Shown in pieces: positions 54,441-63,907 of a stretch of DNA of 64,000 bases (positions within the stretch are counted from its first letter, which is position 1; every line of letters starts with the position of its first letter). Position numbers and translations under genes: made by a program. The stretch comes from CBDBND01 sp965207985. GTDB lineage: Bacteria > Pseudomonadota > Alphaproteobacteria > Rhodospirillales > Rhodospirillaceae. Under the pieces are notes generated by a model. That model made no database searches. It had not been told where the DNA came from and worked only from the letters and a program-made list of their open reading frames with translations. The stretch spans positions 66,661 to 130,660 of the forward strand of contig CBDBND010000019.1 in NCBI GenBank assembly GCA_965207985.1, given 5' to 3'.

Positions 54441-55691
54441 TCAGAGCGCTGCGGTTTGGAGGGACTGGCGGGGCAAAAACAGCTGCGAAAATCCGCCAAT
54501 GACGAAGAGTGAAGAGGCGATCATTAGAATGGGCGTGTAACTGCCGGTCAAATCGAACCCAAAGCCAAACATCAGCGGTCCAACGGCAGCGCCGGCGATC
54601 ACGGATGAAAACAGAATGCCATAAAGTTTTCCGTAGTACCGCAGGCCGAAGTACTTGGCCGTCATATACGCCACGATATCGAACTCCGCCCCTCCGGCCA
54701 GACCAACAAAAATGGCCGCCACCAGGGCTCCCGACGGACCGCCAACGCCCATCGCCCACAGCGCACAGCCGATCGCGGGCAACGCCATGATCACCACGGA
54801 CAACAGGGCTGCAGGCACGTGGTCCAGCAGGTAGCCGGCTATGATGCGCCCGGTCAGCACCGAAATGCCGATGAATCCGGCGTAGGACGCGGCCTGCGCT
54901 CGCGATAGCCCGGTATCCGTCAGAATGGGAATGTAGCTGGCGATAAAGCCGGAAATGCTTGTGGAGAAGAACAAAAACGAAAAAGCGATAATCCAAAACG
55001 GCAACATCTTTAAGGCGGCGCGCAGATCGATGCCGGTGTTATCGGGATCATCTCTGTCCGCAGCCGTTCTCTGAGGATCCGTTCCCGCTTTTACGAAAAA
55101 CCAAAAATAGACCAACGGTAGAACAAACACGATCGGCACAAAGGCCAATGCCAGGTAACCGCCCCGCCAACCGAACTCCCCGATCGCCAACGTGACGTAA
55201 ATGGGACCGACTGTGGCAAAGAGGCCTGTCCCCATCAGGGTGATGCCGAAAGCCAGCCCGCGCTTCTTAACAAACCAACTGCTCACGGCCCGTGTCCAGA
55301 CCACCGGCGACGTCCCCGCCCCGAGAATTCCAATCAACGCATAGGCCAAGTACAAGCCCCACAGCGTGCTGGCCAAAGCGGATGTACTGCCCACTGCGAC
55401 GGAAATACCAAACACGGACCACAAGGCGACGCGCCGGGGCCCGTAGTGATCGGTCAAATAACCGGCAACCGGTCCAGCAAAGATAAGGGTGAGATAACAG
55501 AACACGGTGGCGCTTTGAATGGCACCGCGGGACCAACCGTACGCGTCTTCAAGTGGGCCGACAAAGGCTCCGATGGTGTAAATGGGCACCGCCGTAATAC
55601 CGCAGGTCACGCCCATGGCCGCAACCAGCAAGACCCGCCAGCCGGTCTTGAATTCTTGAACGGATGTATGGGTGTGTTCGTGGCTATCCAT
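54441..55691 (-). CDS. MFS transporter (monocarboxylate-porter-like)
   Basis: 416 residues, 12 predicted helices. Between helices 2 and 3 is GYLTDHYGPRRVALWS (the MFS motif A, G-x3-D-x2-G-x-R-x2), repeated less well in the second half (GYLLDHVPAALLS). Overall it resembles the oxalate/formate and monocarboxylate porter group. Likely exports or imports a small organic acid. It follows the secreted repeat gene by 81 bp on the same strand, so it is probably the last gene of the 61069-54441 operon. Confidence 0.85.
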   Translation of the reverse strand: MDSHEHTHTSVQEFKTGWRVLLVAAMGVTCGITAVPIYTIGAFVGPLEDAYGWSRGAIQSATVFCYLTLIFAGPVAGYLTDHYGPRRVALWSVFGISVAVGSTSALASTLWGLYLAYALIGILGAGTSPVVWTRAVSSWFVKKRGLAFGITLMGTGLFATVGPIYVTLAIGEFGWRGGYLALAFVPIVFVLPLVYFWFFVKAGTDPQRTAADRDDPDNTGIDLRAALKMLPFWIIAFSFLFFSTSISGFIASYIPILTDTGLSRAQAASYAGFIGISVLTGRIIAGYLLDHVPAALLSVVIMALPAIGCALWAMGVGGPSGALVAAIFVGLAGGAEFDIVAYMTAKYFGLRYYGKLYGILFSSVIAGAAVGPLMFGFGFDLTGSYTPILMIASSLFVIGGFSQLFLPRQSLQTAAL

Positions 55692-55772
55692 CGTTAAACG
55701 GTACTTTCAATTGTTTGAATGAACGGAGGTGACGGGTCACCATGCCGGCGCTTCATCACACACAAGGTCTTG

Positions 55773-56867
55773 CTAAGTCCGCGAGCGGCGTAGCCCGGTA
55801 TCTACCGGAATGATGCGCCAGCCATCACCGATGCGATAGCCGACCCCTATGCCATTGCCTTTCATTTCCCCCGGTTTTTCATCCCGTGTGTGTGTATAAA
55901 GCAACTGTCCTCTGTAGGACCACTGCATCTGGCCGGCTTCGTTTTCGACAATCACCCAGTTGCCCACCGATTTTTCACCAGGCTTGGCCAAAATTGCCCG
56001 CCAATTCTCCTGCATGCATTGTTCAGGACAGGTTTGGGCCACTTTGATGGCTTCCCAATCCACCGGCGCATAGATGGTGAGCCCGTCTTCATTGGCATAG
56101 GCCAACCCAAGATCGATTGTCTGAATGGTGATCCAAGAGGGCAACCCCGGTGCGGGTTCGAGGATCACCGCGGACCATTCCCCGTCCAATCCATGTCCGT
56201 GCACCTCTTGCGCGTCGGTGTCCTTGTCATAAGTGAACAAGGGCTGTCCTTGATAGGACCACTGACGAATACCGTCTGCCACAGACTGAATCGTCCACTC
56301 CCCTTGATCCAACGCCATCCAAGGGGCTTTGAAGGCGGTCCAATGGTTCGGTGGCGCCTGTTGTGCGCCAGCCTCGCCAGAAGCCGCACGCGTGTAGAGA
56401 GTCCGGCCCCGGTGGTCGGCCAGCACATAGCCAAGATAAGTCGGCTCAACGGTCATACCGGGCGGCACTTGGCGCGGTTCAAAAAACACCCGCCATTGCC
56501 GCCGCCCCAGTCCGTCTCCTAGCCGGGCCCCCGGAAACGTGTCGTTCACGAAGGTATAGAGCGGCCGGTCCTTGTAGGCCCATTGCCGCGTGCCTTCGGG
56601 GCGCTCGAAGATGCTCCACTCCCCCAGACCTTCAGCATTTGCAGCCGCCTGCATGGGAGTCCACGTCTCCAGACACTCCTCGACGCAGATCAGATCGCCC
56701 GGCGCCGCCTCTCCTTCATTCCAGTACAGCGACTGTTCCGCTTGGGTGAGAACATAGACGCCGGCTCCTGTGCTGTTAACGTGGAGACCGTCGGGAACGG
56801 ACGCAATCTGAGCAGCGGCGGGTCCAGACAAGACTGCCAACACACCCAGTATTGCCGCAGATGCCAT
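55773..56867 (-). CDS. Secreted repeat protein (COG4315-like, three about 90-residue repeats)
   Basis: Start at 56867 (MASAAILGVLAVLSGPAAAQ), whose ATG shares a base with the upstream DUF1552 stop (TGATG). 364 residues: signal peptide, then three units each ending in a W-x-Y-x-G/D-x-P/L-L-Y/F-T-Y/F motif (RQWAYKDRPLYTFVNDT; RQWSYQGQPLFTYDKDT; MQWSYRGQLLYTHTRDE). Units 1 and 3 have C-x3-C before a Trp (CVEECLETW, CPEQCMQENW). This is the secreted repeat of unknown function seen in COG4315 lipoproteins. No lipobox here. Confidence 0.75.
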   Translation of the reverse strand: MASAAILGVLAVLSGPAAAQIASVPDGLHVNSTGAGVYVLTQAEQSLYWNEGEAAPGDLICVEECLETWTPMQAAANAEGLGEWSIFERPEGTRQWAYKDRPLYTFVNDTFPGARLGDGLGRRQWRVFFEPRQVPPGMTVEPTYLGYVLADHRGRTLYTRAASGEAGAQQAPPNHWTAFKAPWMALDQGEWTIQSVADGIRQWSYQGQPLFTYDKDTDAQEVHGHGLDGEWSAVILEPAPGLPSWITIQTIDLGLAYANEDGLTIYAPVDWEAIKVAQTCPEQCMQENWRAILAKPGEKSVGNWVIVENEAGQMQWSYRGQLLYTHTRDEKPGEMKGNGIGVGYRIGDGWRIIPVDTGLRRSRT

Positions 56868-58219
56868 CACGCCAGGATGTCGGTAATGGGATCCGATGTG
56901 CGCAACGACTTCGTGCCCCATTCCGAAATTGGCACATCCATGATCTGCATGAGTGTGAGACCGATTCGGGATTGGGGCGCGGCATTGCCGTTGATATGCA
57001 AACCCGTCTTGATACGCCCGTTGGCTTTGCCGATGGTCATGCTCGGGATGCCGATGACAGAATGGGTTTTGGCATCGCTGGTATCGGTTTGCGCAAAGAT
57101 AAGCATGTGATCCAACAGCGTTCCATCGCCCTCCCGAATACTCGAAAACGTGTCGAGCATGCGAGCAAAAGCCTGATAACTTCTCTCGTTGAACCACGCC
57201 GTTTGTACCTGATAGCCCAAAATGTCGTCGGGTGGCTCTTCATGCGACAGAATGTGATGGGTAAACGTCGTGCCTTTGACCCGGGCCTCGGACGCCGCTT
57301 GGGTATAGAGCATGTTAAAGACTCTGGTTTGATCGCAGGCGAGTGCAAAGGCCAGGATTTCGGAAAAGAGGTCATGGTTGACGTTGACCGTTTCCACTTC
57401 GTAGCCGATCTCCCCTTCCTCCGGTGGCTCGGGCTTGTGGCAGGCTTCCATAGCAGGAGGTGCCGACAGCGAGACCTCAAGCTGCTGCTCCAGTTCGCGG
57501 ACAGACGTGAAATATTGATCCAGTCGGGCTTTGTCTTCATATCCTACGCTGCGCACCAGCCGGTTGCGGTCATCTTCAACAGCCGATAACACGCTTTGCC
57601 TCAGCATCATACGAGGGTCGGGCTTGAATTCCGTATCCGAGGGATCGCGATAGTCCGGCCCGAACAGGCGAAGATAGAAGTTCAAGGGAGACACTTCGGC
57701 CGCATTGTGATTACCGGCACTGCGGTAGGAATAACTGTCGATGGGCCGGCCCGTACTGGAGAGCTCGAGCGACTTAAAACTGCTTTGGGCGCCGATTCTA
57801 TCTGCGACAATGGTGTCAAAGGTAGGAGCCGGAATGACTCCGAACCCCTGGGGAACACTGCCCGTCTTCCCGGCAACCCAGCCGGTGTAATGAACGGCGC
57901 TGACGGCGCCATCGAGCGGCGTATTAAATCCGCTGAAATAGTTTATGTATTCGTTCTTGTAGGGTTCGAGCGTAATGCACTCCTCGATGAACTCATAGTC
58001 GGTGCCTTCAAGGGTCCGGATGCCGCGTCCCGGCGTATGCCCGAGACCACAGAACCAGGTTCCGAATCTGAGCGGCAAGGGCGCGCCTGACGCCAAAGCC
58101 GTACCCTGATCGTTTAGGAACAAATCCAGGAATGGCACACCAACGCCCACGGCCGCTCCGGCCACGGTGCCGCGCAAGAAAGAGCGCCGGCTTGGTTTTT
58201 GTGTTTTCAATAGAGTCAT
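56867..58219 (-). CDS. DUF1552 domain protein, Tat-exported
   Basis: 450 residues from 58219. Tat signal PSRRSFLRGTVAGAAVGVGV, then LPLRFGTWFCGLGH, and the DUF1552 core (LDQYFTSVRELEQQLEV, THHILSHEEPPDD, LLDHMLIFAQTDTSDAKTHS, ...GNAAPQSRIGLTLMQ), a sulfatase/DUF1501-like alkaline-phosphatase fold of unknown activity. Its ATG overlaps the DUF1592 stop (ATGA) and its TGA overlaps the next ATG (TGATG), so translation of the three genes is coupled. DUF1552 and DUF1592 genes are paired in many planctomycetes and marine proteobacteria. Confidence 0.85.
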   Translation of the reverse strand: MTLLKTQKPSRRSFLRGTVAGAAVGVGVPFLDLFLNDQGTALASGAPLPLRFGTWFCGLGHTPGRGIRTLEGTDYEFIEECITLEPYKNEYINYFSGFNTPLDGAVSAVHYTGWVAGKTGSVPQGFGVIPAPTFDTIVADRIGAQSSFKSLELSSTGRPIDSYSYRSAGNHNAAEVSPLNFYLRLFGPDYRDPSDTEFKPDPRMMLRQSVLSAVEDDRNRLVRSVGYEDKARLDQYFTSVRELEQQLEVSLSAPPAMEACHKPEPPEEGEIGYEVETVNVNHDLFSEILAFALACDQTRVFNMLYTQAASEARVKGTTFTHHILSHEEPPDDILGYQVQTAWFNERSYQAFARMLDTFSSIREGDGTLLDHMLIFAQTDTSDAKTHSVIGIPSMTIGKANGRIKTGLHINGNAAPQSRIGLTLMQIMDVPISEWGTKSLRTSDPITDILA

Positions 58220-59898
58220 GAGCCTGAGCCTTTGTTCGACGTCGCCAGTGAACCCACCTGGGTACCAACTGTATCCCCTTGGCTTGGCGCGGTCACGGCA
58301 AAGAAGTTCTCACTGGCTGCAACCATGCGAAGCAATTCCTTATACCGGTATCCGTTCTCGGCGAATTGATCGACAAGGAAACCAACCCATTCTCTTTCTT
58401 CACGGCCGGTTTCACGGGCCAAGGCGTAAGCCAGCATCTGTTCGACAAGACAAACAGGAACCGCGGGATTTTGGCTCAAAGCGTCGGCCAAGCCAAACTG
58501 GTCTTCGTAATCAATTCCGTCCAGGTTGCCGCTGGAATCGATGTCCTGGCCCACATCCGTGGTTCTGAACTGCCCTGCCCCGTCGTAATTCTCCAATGAC
58601 AGCCCGATGCCGTCCGTAATCCGGTGGCACCCGGCACAAGAGGCCACGGAGTTGTGCATATCGAGCCGTTCCCGCGCGGGCATTTGTTGCGAGCTGGGTT
58701 CGTTAAATGGGCTGAAATCCACATCCGGCGGCGGGTCGGGAACGGTCTGGCACAGGAGCAACTCTCTGACAGCTTTGCCGCGGATGGTCGGTGAACTCCG
58801 TCCGGGATGGGAGTGCAGCGCGACAAACCCAGCGAGAGACTGGAGCCCGGACCGTCCTTCCCGGTCTGAAAATTCATAAGGTACCCATAGGTCCGGTTCG
58901 GTCACCGGGGTCCGGTAAACACGGCCGAGGGATCCGGTCATAAATGTCTTGCGGGTCGAGAACAGGTTCCGGTAGTCCGCATTGTCATCGAGGACGTGAT
59001 GGGCGATTGTGAGAAGAAGTTGCTCCCGGGCATCGTCTGTTGCCTGCGGGTCGAATGCGGGATAGATGAGATTGTCTTTTTCCAGATGATCAAAGTCATC
59101 CAGGTGAAGCATGTCGGTGAAGAACGCGTGCACACCTTGACGCAACCGAGGCGACTGCATCATGCGGTCCAGTTGGGCTTCCAGCCCCGCTGGGGTGGCA
59201 AGCGCACCGGCTTCCGCCGCATCCAATAAATCTGCGTCCGGTGTCGTGTTCCAGAGAAAGAAACTGAGGCGCGACGCCATGGCATAGTCGCTGAGCGCGA
59301 CCACGCCGTCGGGCCCCTCTTCCAAATTATCAATGATGAACAGAAAACTCGGATTCACCAAGAGGGAGGCCAGGCCAAAGGCCAGGCCGTCATAAAAACT
59401 GCCGAGTTCCGCGCCGGCCGTTCCGGCCAGATCGACGGCCTGAGACAGTTCCGCTAGGTCCAGCGCCCGGCGGAACAACAATCGCCCGACTGGTTCTAGA
59501 AACGACTGCGCGCAAGCGGCATCAGGACCATCCAATCGTGCAGGTTCGCACGGAACGTATAGGCTGCGGTTGCTTTCGCCTAGCACCTGCTCGGCAACGA
59601 TATGGGCAAGCTTTTCGTATTTGTCGAAACTTGACGCCGATATTGTCGCGTTGCCTGCACCGATCGCCGTCAGCCCGCCCTGGCGTGGAATTGGGTCGAA
59701 ACTGCCGGAGACGATGACGTGTTCGCCAAACACGTCGGCAATGATGTTGCGATACTGTTGCTCAGTGAGGCGCCGCAGGGTTGGCTCCGCCCCCTCGATA
59801 ACAGGTGAGGGATCGCTGCAGGCGGACACGACACACAGAACAACGGTCGCTGAAACAATCATGCGAAGGCTCGACAACTGACAACGGAGAGATCTCAT
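58216..59898 (-). CDS. DUF1592-family haem lipoprotein (DUF1587/1592/1588/1585)
   Basis: Start at 59898 (MRSLRCQLSSLRMIV), giving a lipoprotein signal with lipobox VVSAC. Then LRRLTEQQYRNIIADVFGEHV (DUF1587), FRRALDLAELSQ and DGLAFGLASLLVNPSFLF (DUF1592), TGSLGRVYRT and SSPTIRGKAVRELLLCQTVPDPPP (DUF1588), a haem site CAGCH with GIGLSLENYD, and a DUF1585 end (VEQMLAYALARETG). 560 residues. These multi-domain proteins are predicted membrane-bound cytochromes of planctomycetes and marine bacteria; the reaction is unknown. An in-frame upstream ATG (59964) overlaps the preceding gene and is less likely. Confidence 0.85.
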   Translation of the reverse strand: MRSLRCQLSSLRMIVSATVVLCVVSACSDPSPVIEGAEPTLRRLTEQQYRNIIADVFGEHVIVSGSFDPIPRQGGLTAIGAGNATISASSFDKYEKLAHIVAEQVLGESNRSLYVPCEPARLDGPDAACAQSFLEPVGRLLFRRALDLAELSQAVDLAGTAGAELGSFYDGLAFGLASLLVNPSFLFIIDNLEEGPDGVVALSDYAMASRLSFFLWNTTPDADLLDAAEAGALATPAGLEAQLDRMMQSPRLRQGVHAFFTDMLHLDDFDHLEKDNLIYPAFDPQATDDAREQLLLTIAHHVLDDNADYRNLFSTRKTFMTGSLGRVYRTPVTEPDLWVPYEFSDREGRSGLQSLAGFVALHSHPGRSSPTIRGKAVRELLLCQTVPDPPPDVDFSPFNEPSSQQMPARERLDMHNSVASCAGCHRITDGIGLSLENYDGAGQFRTTDVGQDIDSSGNLDGIDYEDQFGLADALSQNPAVPVCLVEQMLAYALARETGREEREWVGFLVDQFAENGYRYKELLRMVAASENFFAVTAPSQGDTVGTQVGSLATSNKGSGS

Positions 59899-59917
59899 AA
59901 GATGGAACCTGACAAGA

Positions 59918-61069
59918 TCACTTGCGCACGCTGGTGATGTTATCCGCCAAACGCTCGGCGTCACTCAACCCTTCGCCAGTGATAATAAATCCGGCAACCG
60001 CTTCAAAGGTAAAAGCCGAGGAAAGCGCCGTACACTCACCGGTTTGCGGATCGGGGTAACCGTCCGCCAATTCATGGGCCGCCACATACAAGGCCGGGCA
60101 ACTGTACTGCCCGACAGGTGCGTCATGCTGGACTTTCTGAATATAGTCCCAGTAATCCAGAACCGGGCGATAGCCGGCCCAAAGGCCTTTAGCCCGCATA
60201 CCATCCTCACTGATTTCCATTTCAATCCGGAAGTCCCGATTGATCATTTCGGTGACTCCGTCGTTGCCATAGAACGGCAGAATGACGTCACCGAGTTCAG
60301 TTGTTAAAACGCCGTCTGTAATCTTGCCGGAGACAGTGTCACCATATCTGCCCTTAACGATGTGGTAGCTGTCATACGGAACGATGCGACCGGATGTATC
60401 AAATTGAAGGGGCGTCGCTGACAAGTAGAACGACACTTCGACGCTGTCGTCATTGCGCGGATCGTCGACGTTTATGATGTCGATCAGGATAATGCCTTTG
60501 CTTTCGTCCTGCCGTTCACGGTTGGCATGGTGCTCCAGGTAGCCTTCTGACCGATAGCCATAGACACACCCCATGAGCCGGTAGAGCTGGTTATCGACGC
60601 CTTGGATCTTGCCGTCGGGCGTGACGAAATTGCCATGGGCGCAGGTGTTCGCGGTGGCCCGGCCGTCCGTGTTTCCGTCCAGGTTCATGCCGTAGGAATA
60701 CTTTCCGTAAACAATACGCATAGGCGGATCGACAACGGATTCCGGATGCCAGCACACATCTTCACCATTGGGGCCACGCAGGTATGAATTAGGCCGTCTC
60801 GGCATATCTAAGACCTGAAGAGTGCCTCCGCCCGTCTCTATCTCCCTGTCTTCGGGAGAAAGACTGTTGATCCAAATCTCGTCATTGCCGATGGCGATCC
60901 CTTCGGGGCACTCTTCCATATATTCGGTGTCGTAAATGGCGGTGTACCAGGACTCCATGACAAACCCGAGTTTGGAGGTCTCTTGGGCATGCGGTGCCGG
61001 ACCTACACTTGCAACGGTTGCCACAGCCAGAGTGCAGAACGTTGGTTTTATGCGAGTGAGTGAGGACAT
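59918..61069 (-). CDS. Secreted protein of unknown function in the DUF1592 operon
   Basis: 383 residues with a signal peptide ending near APHAQE. Acidic, with paired Cys (MEECPEGIAIGN; ANTCAHGNF; GCVYGYRSEGY; SCPALYVAAHE; GECTALSSAF) that may form disulfides. YDSYHIVKGRYGDTVSGKITDGVL and LWAGYRPVLDYWDYIQKVQ have the look of a lipocalin- or jelly-roll-like binding protein, but no family is recognised. Ends 19 bp before the DUF1592 start, in the same operon. Confidence 0.7.
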   Translation of the reverse strand: MSSLTRIKPTFCTLAVATVASVGPAPHAQETSKLGFVMESWYTAIYDTEYMEECPEGIAIGNDEIWINSLSPEDREIETGGGTLQVLDMPRRPNSYLRGPNGEDVCWHPESVVDPPMRIVYGKYSYGMNLDGNTDGRATANTCAHGNFVTPDGKIQGVDNQLYRLMGCVYGYRSEGYLEHHANRERQDESKGIILIDIINVDDPRNDDSVEVSFYLSATPLQFDTSGRIVPYDSYHIVKGRYGDTVSGKITDGVLTTELGDVILPFYGNDGVTEMINRDFRIEMEISEDGMRAKGLWAGYRPVLDYWDYIQKVQHDAPVGQYSCPALYVAAHELADGYPDPQTGECTALSSAFTFEAVAGFIITGEGLSDAERLADNITSVRK

Positions 61070-61236
61070 GTGCCTTCCTTAGCTTTTTGTCGGTATCCAG
61101 ACCATATTTGGAAGTCCAATAAATTCTCCAAATACTGATAAGTCTTTTGTATAGCGGTTTACTGCAAGTCCCAGTTCGGCAAGGTAACGCCGGTGTTCAG
61201 CACAGCCTCAGGCTCATAGAGGCAAGGGTTGCCAGC

Positions 61237-61734
61237 TTAATACTGCTGCCGGGTGAATCCAGGCGCAGGAACCACATCCAGTTTACCACGCAGCTCCCCT
61301 TCCGGATAATTCTCCGTTTTCAAGAGGACATACGTCCACCCGAGCAGCATGTATTGGACGTGGGCATCAGAGACCACCATTGAGCCGCTAATCGGACTGC
61401 TCAACCCATTCAAACCGAGATCGATAATCGCAACGGCATTGGTGCCGGGCTGGGCCGGCCCATGGAGGTGGATACCCGTTGGCCTGGACGTCAGCCCTTC
61501 GTACTCCACATGCCAGTCAATGGTCATTGAAGGAATGTCAAAGGTGATGTTCGCCGCGCCGGTGCCATCGCTCATTGTCACTGTCACCTGTTCGCGAGCG
61601 GAGATTTCCGCCGCAAACAGCCTCTTTCCGCCCCACGCGTCGGCTTCTTCACCATTGGCGGGGCGGTCAAAGGATGACCCCATGACCATGACTGACGCCC
61701 AAAGGCATACGGCCCTGGAAAAAACGATATTCAT
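61237..61734 (-). CDS. CHRD-domain secreted protein
   Basis: Start at 61734 (MNIVFSRAVCLWASVMVMG) with GGAGAT upstream. After the signal peptide, a complete CHRD domain: FAAEISAREQVTVTMSDGTG, IHLHGPAQPGTNAVAIIDLG, GSMVVSDAHVQYMLLGWTYV and ENYPEGELRGKL. CHRD domains are thought to bind ligands or act in redox-coupled roles outside the cell. It is 168 bp upstream of the operon and may be its first gene or monocistronic. Confidence 0.8.
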   Translation of the reverse strand: MNIVFSRAVCLWASVMVMGSSFDRPANGEEADAWGGKRLFAAEISAREQVTVTMSDGTGAANITFDIPSMTIDWHVEYEGLTSRPTGIHLHGPAQPGTNAVAIIDLGLNGLSSPISGSMVVSDAHVQYMLLGWTYVLLKTENYPEGELRGKLDVVPAPGFTRQQY

Positions 61735-61818
61735 GATCGCTAGCATATCTCCTTTAGTCTGCGACCCGCTGGTTTCTGTGACGCGGGCGTCATCGCCCAT
61801 CGAACAAGTCTCGCCTAA

Positions 61819-61966
61819 CAGGCTGCTGAAAAACGATTTGGAGCGATCATCTCGGCAATTTTGTTTTCGTATGAGCCATTTTCCGATTCTATTTTTTCGC
61901 GGACGCCCATCCATTGATTCTTTCGTTTCGCGAGGTGGGCTCTCGGCCGAGTTTTTCATCAGCCTG
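61819..61966. mobile_element. 148-bp MITE with IS1182-like ends and CTAA target duplication
   Basis: Inverted ends CAGGCTGCTGAAAAAC (left) and CAGGCTGATGAAAAAC (right, reverse strand) differ at one base; direct CTAA lies on each side (61815-61818 and 61967-61970). No coding capacity. The GCAGGCTGxTGAAAAA ends match those of IS1182-family elements, and no full-length member is in the window. Confidence 0.8.
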
Positions 61967-62055
61967 CTAATGGATATAAAAGTAAAGGGGATTATATACT
62001 TGATTGTGCATCGCTCGGGTGGTAGAAATATATACTACATTGAGCGGAGGCAATC

Positions 62056-62519
62056 ATGGCAAAAGGCGGACCCGGCAAAGCACACCGTGAGGGGATCACC
62101 CTCATGCAGTTGGCCGACAAATTCCCCGATGAAGAAACCGCCACCAAGTGGATTGAATCCATCGTTTGGCAGGGTGGACGCTTTTGCCCCAAATGCGGCG
62201 GGGTGGAAACCAAAGAGTCGCCGGGGGTCATGCCTTATTGGTGCCCAGATTGCCGCCGGTCTTTTTCCGTCCGTATAGGAACGATCTTTGAGGGGTCCAA
62301 GGTTCCCTTGCGGAAATGGGCTTTCGCAATCTACCTGGAATACACAAGCCTAAAAGGCGTGTCTTCCATGAAGCTGCACCGGGATTTAGGCGTCACACAA
62401 AAAACGGCATGGTTCATGCTGCATCGTATCCGTGAAGCATGGATGGATGATCATGGCTCGACATTCGACGGTCCAACGGAGGTTGATGAAACCTACGTCG
62501 GCGGAAAGCGGCAGAATAT
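62056..62519 (+). pseudogene. IS1595-family transposase, 3' part lost to IS-D
   Basis: About 155 residues remain: an N-terminal zinc ribbon CPKCGG...YWCPDCRRSFSVRIGT, then the ISXO2 core up to VDETYVGGKRQNIE, which includes the first catalytic Asp-Glu. IS-D begins at 62520 and adds foreign VVLENRTVV. Relatives continue DETYVGGKxKN... with two more acidic residues, so the enzyme is dead. Confidence 0.85.
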
Positions 62520-62585
62520 TGAGGTGGTCCTGGAAAATCGGACAGTTGTTTAAGGTGTATTCCCCCGGTTACGGAGGAATACGAG

Positions 62586-62867
62586 ATGACGAAGCGACGG
62601 AAGTTCACGCCTGAGTTCAAGGCGAAGGTGGCGCTGGAGGCGCTACGTGGCGACCGGACGATCCAGGAGATCGCGGCGCGCTATGAGGTTCACCCCAATC
62701 AGGTCAGCACATGGAAGCGCCAGGCCATGGACGGCCTGGGCGATGTGTTCTCGAACGGCGTGGAGGCGTCCCGCCGGGACATTGAGGCCGAGGTCCACGA
62801 TCTTCATGCCAAGATCGGCCAGTTGACGGTGGAGCGGGATTTTTTGGCCAAAGGGCTCAAGCGATGA
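62586..62867 (+). CDS. IS3-family transposase OrfA (IS-D copy 2)
   Basis: 93 residues identical to copy 1 (HTH_Tnp_1 plus coiled coil). Overlaps OrfB by ATGA. Confidence 0.92.
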   Translation: MTKRRKFTPEFKAKVALEALRGDRTIQEIAARYEVHPNQVSTWKRQAMDGLGDVFSNGVEASRRDIEAEVHDLHAKIGQLTVERDFLAKGLKR

Positions 62868-63793
62868 GCCGGCCGGAGCGCAAGGCGATGGTGCGCCGCG
62901 ACGTTTCCGGTCTCAGCTTGAGCCGTCAATGCGAGATACTGTCGATCAGCCGATCATCTCTCTATTACAGGCTGCGGGGCGAGAGCCCGGCCAACCTGGC
63001 GCTGATGCGGCGCATCGACGAGTTGTTCCTTAAACATCCGTTCTATGGGTCCCGTCAGATGGCCCGTCATTTGCGCCGCGAGGGGGGTGTCGTCGGCCGT
63101 CACCGGGTTCGGCGCCTCATGCGCCTGATGGGGCTGGAGGCGATCTACCGGGCGCCGAAGACGAGCACGCCCCATCCCGAACACCGGGTCTATCCGTACC
63201 GTCTCAAGGGCCTCGCCATCGAGCGCCCCGACCATGTCTGGTGCGCCGACATCACCTACATCCCGCTCAGGCGCGGCTTCCTTTATCTGGTCGCGGTGAT
63301 GGACTGGGCGAGCCGCCGGGTCCTGGCCTGGCGGCTGTCGAACACCATGGATGCCCGGTTCTGCGTCGAGGCCTTGAATGAGGCGCTCGACACCTCCGGC
63401 AGGCCGGAGATCTTCAACACCGACCAGGGCAGCCAGTTCACCAGCTTCGAGGTCACCGGCCGCCTCAAGGAGGCCGGGATCACGATCTCCATGGACGGGC
63501 GCGGCCGGTGCATGGACAACATCTTCATTGAGCGACTGTGGCGCTCTCTCAAGTACGAGGCGGTTCACCTGCACGAGCTGACCGACGGCTTCCACGCCGA
63601 GAGGGTCATCGGCGAATGGATCGGGTTCTACAACACCGAGCGGCCCCATTCGTCGCTCGGAGGCAAAACGCCGGCGGAAGCCTACGCGGCGGGGCAGCCT
63701 GTGGATATGTTGGACAAGACTACCGCCTTGCCCACATCCCCACAGGCCCAACAACAGAAATCAAATATGATAAACAGGATTCTGGCGGCATGA
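62864..63793 (+). CDS. IS3-family transposase OrfB (IS-D copy 2)
   Basis: 309 residues, complete DDE integrase core (VWCADITY, NTDQGSQFTS, DNIFIERLW). One residue differs from copy 1 (ILAA versus ILTA at the end). Confidence 0.93.
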   Translation: MSRPERKAMVRRDVSGLSLSRQCEILSISRSSLYYRLRGESPANLALMRRIDELFLKHPFYGSRQMARHLRREGGVVGRHRVRRLMRLMGLEAIYRAPKTSTPHPEHRVYPYRLKGLAIERPDHVWCADITYIPLRRGFLYLVAVMDWASRRVLAWRLSNTMDARFCVEALNEALDTSGRPEIFNTDQGSQFTSFEVTGRLKEAGITISMDGRGRCMDNIFIERLWRSLKYEAVHLHELTDGFHAERVIGEWIGFYNTERPHSSLGGKTPAEAYAAGQPVDMLDKTTALPTSPQAQQQKSNMINRILAA

Positions 63794-63907
63794 TCAGACA
63801 GCGGAATACACCTTAGATAAGCCGTCAGACTGTCCAAACAAGTGGGACCACCTCAGAGGAACCATCCGCGATTCGTAGTGAGCCGTCCAACCACCTCCCC
63901 ATGAACC

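Larger units (their letters stand above)
62520..63855 (+). mobile_element. IS-D copy 2 (IS3 family, 1336 bp)
   Basis: Same ends as copy 1 (TGAGGTGGTCCTGG... and ...GGGACCACCTCA). Flanks GAATAT and GAGGAA do not repeat, and the right flank is not the rest of the IS1595 gene, so DNA was lost or exchanged here after insertion. Confidence 0.9.
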
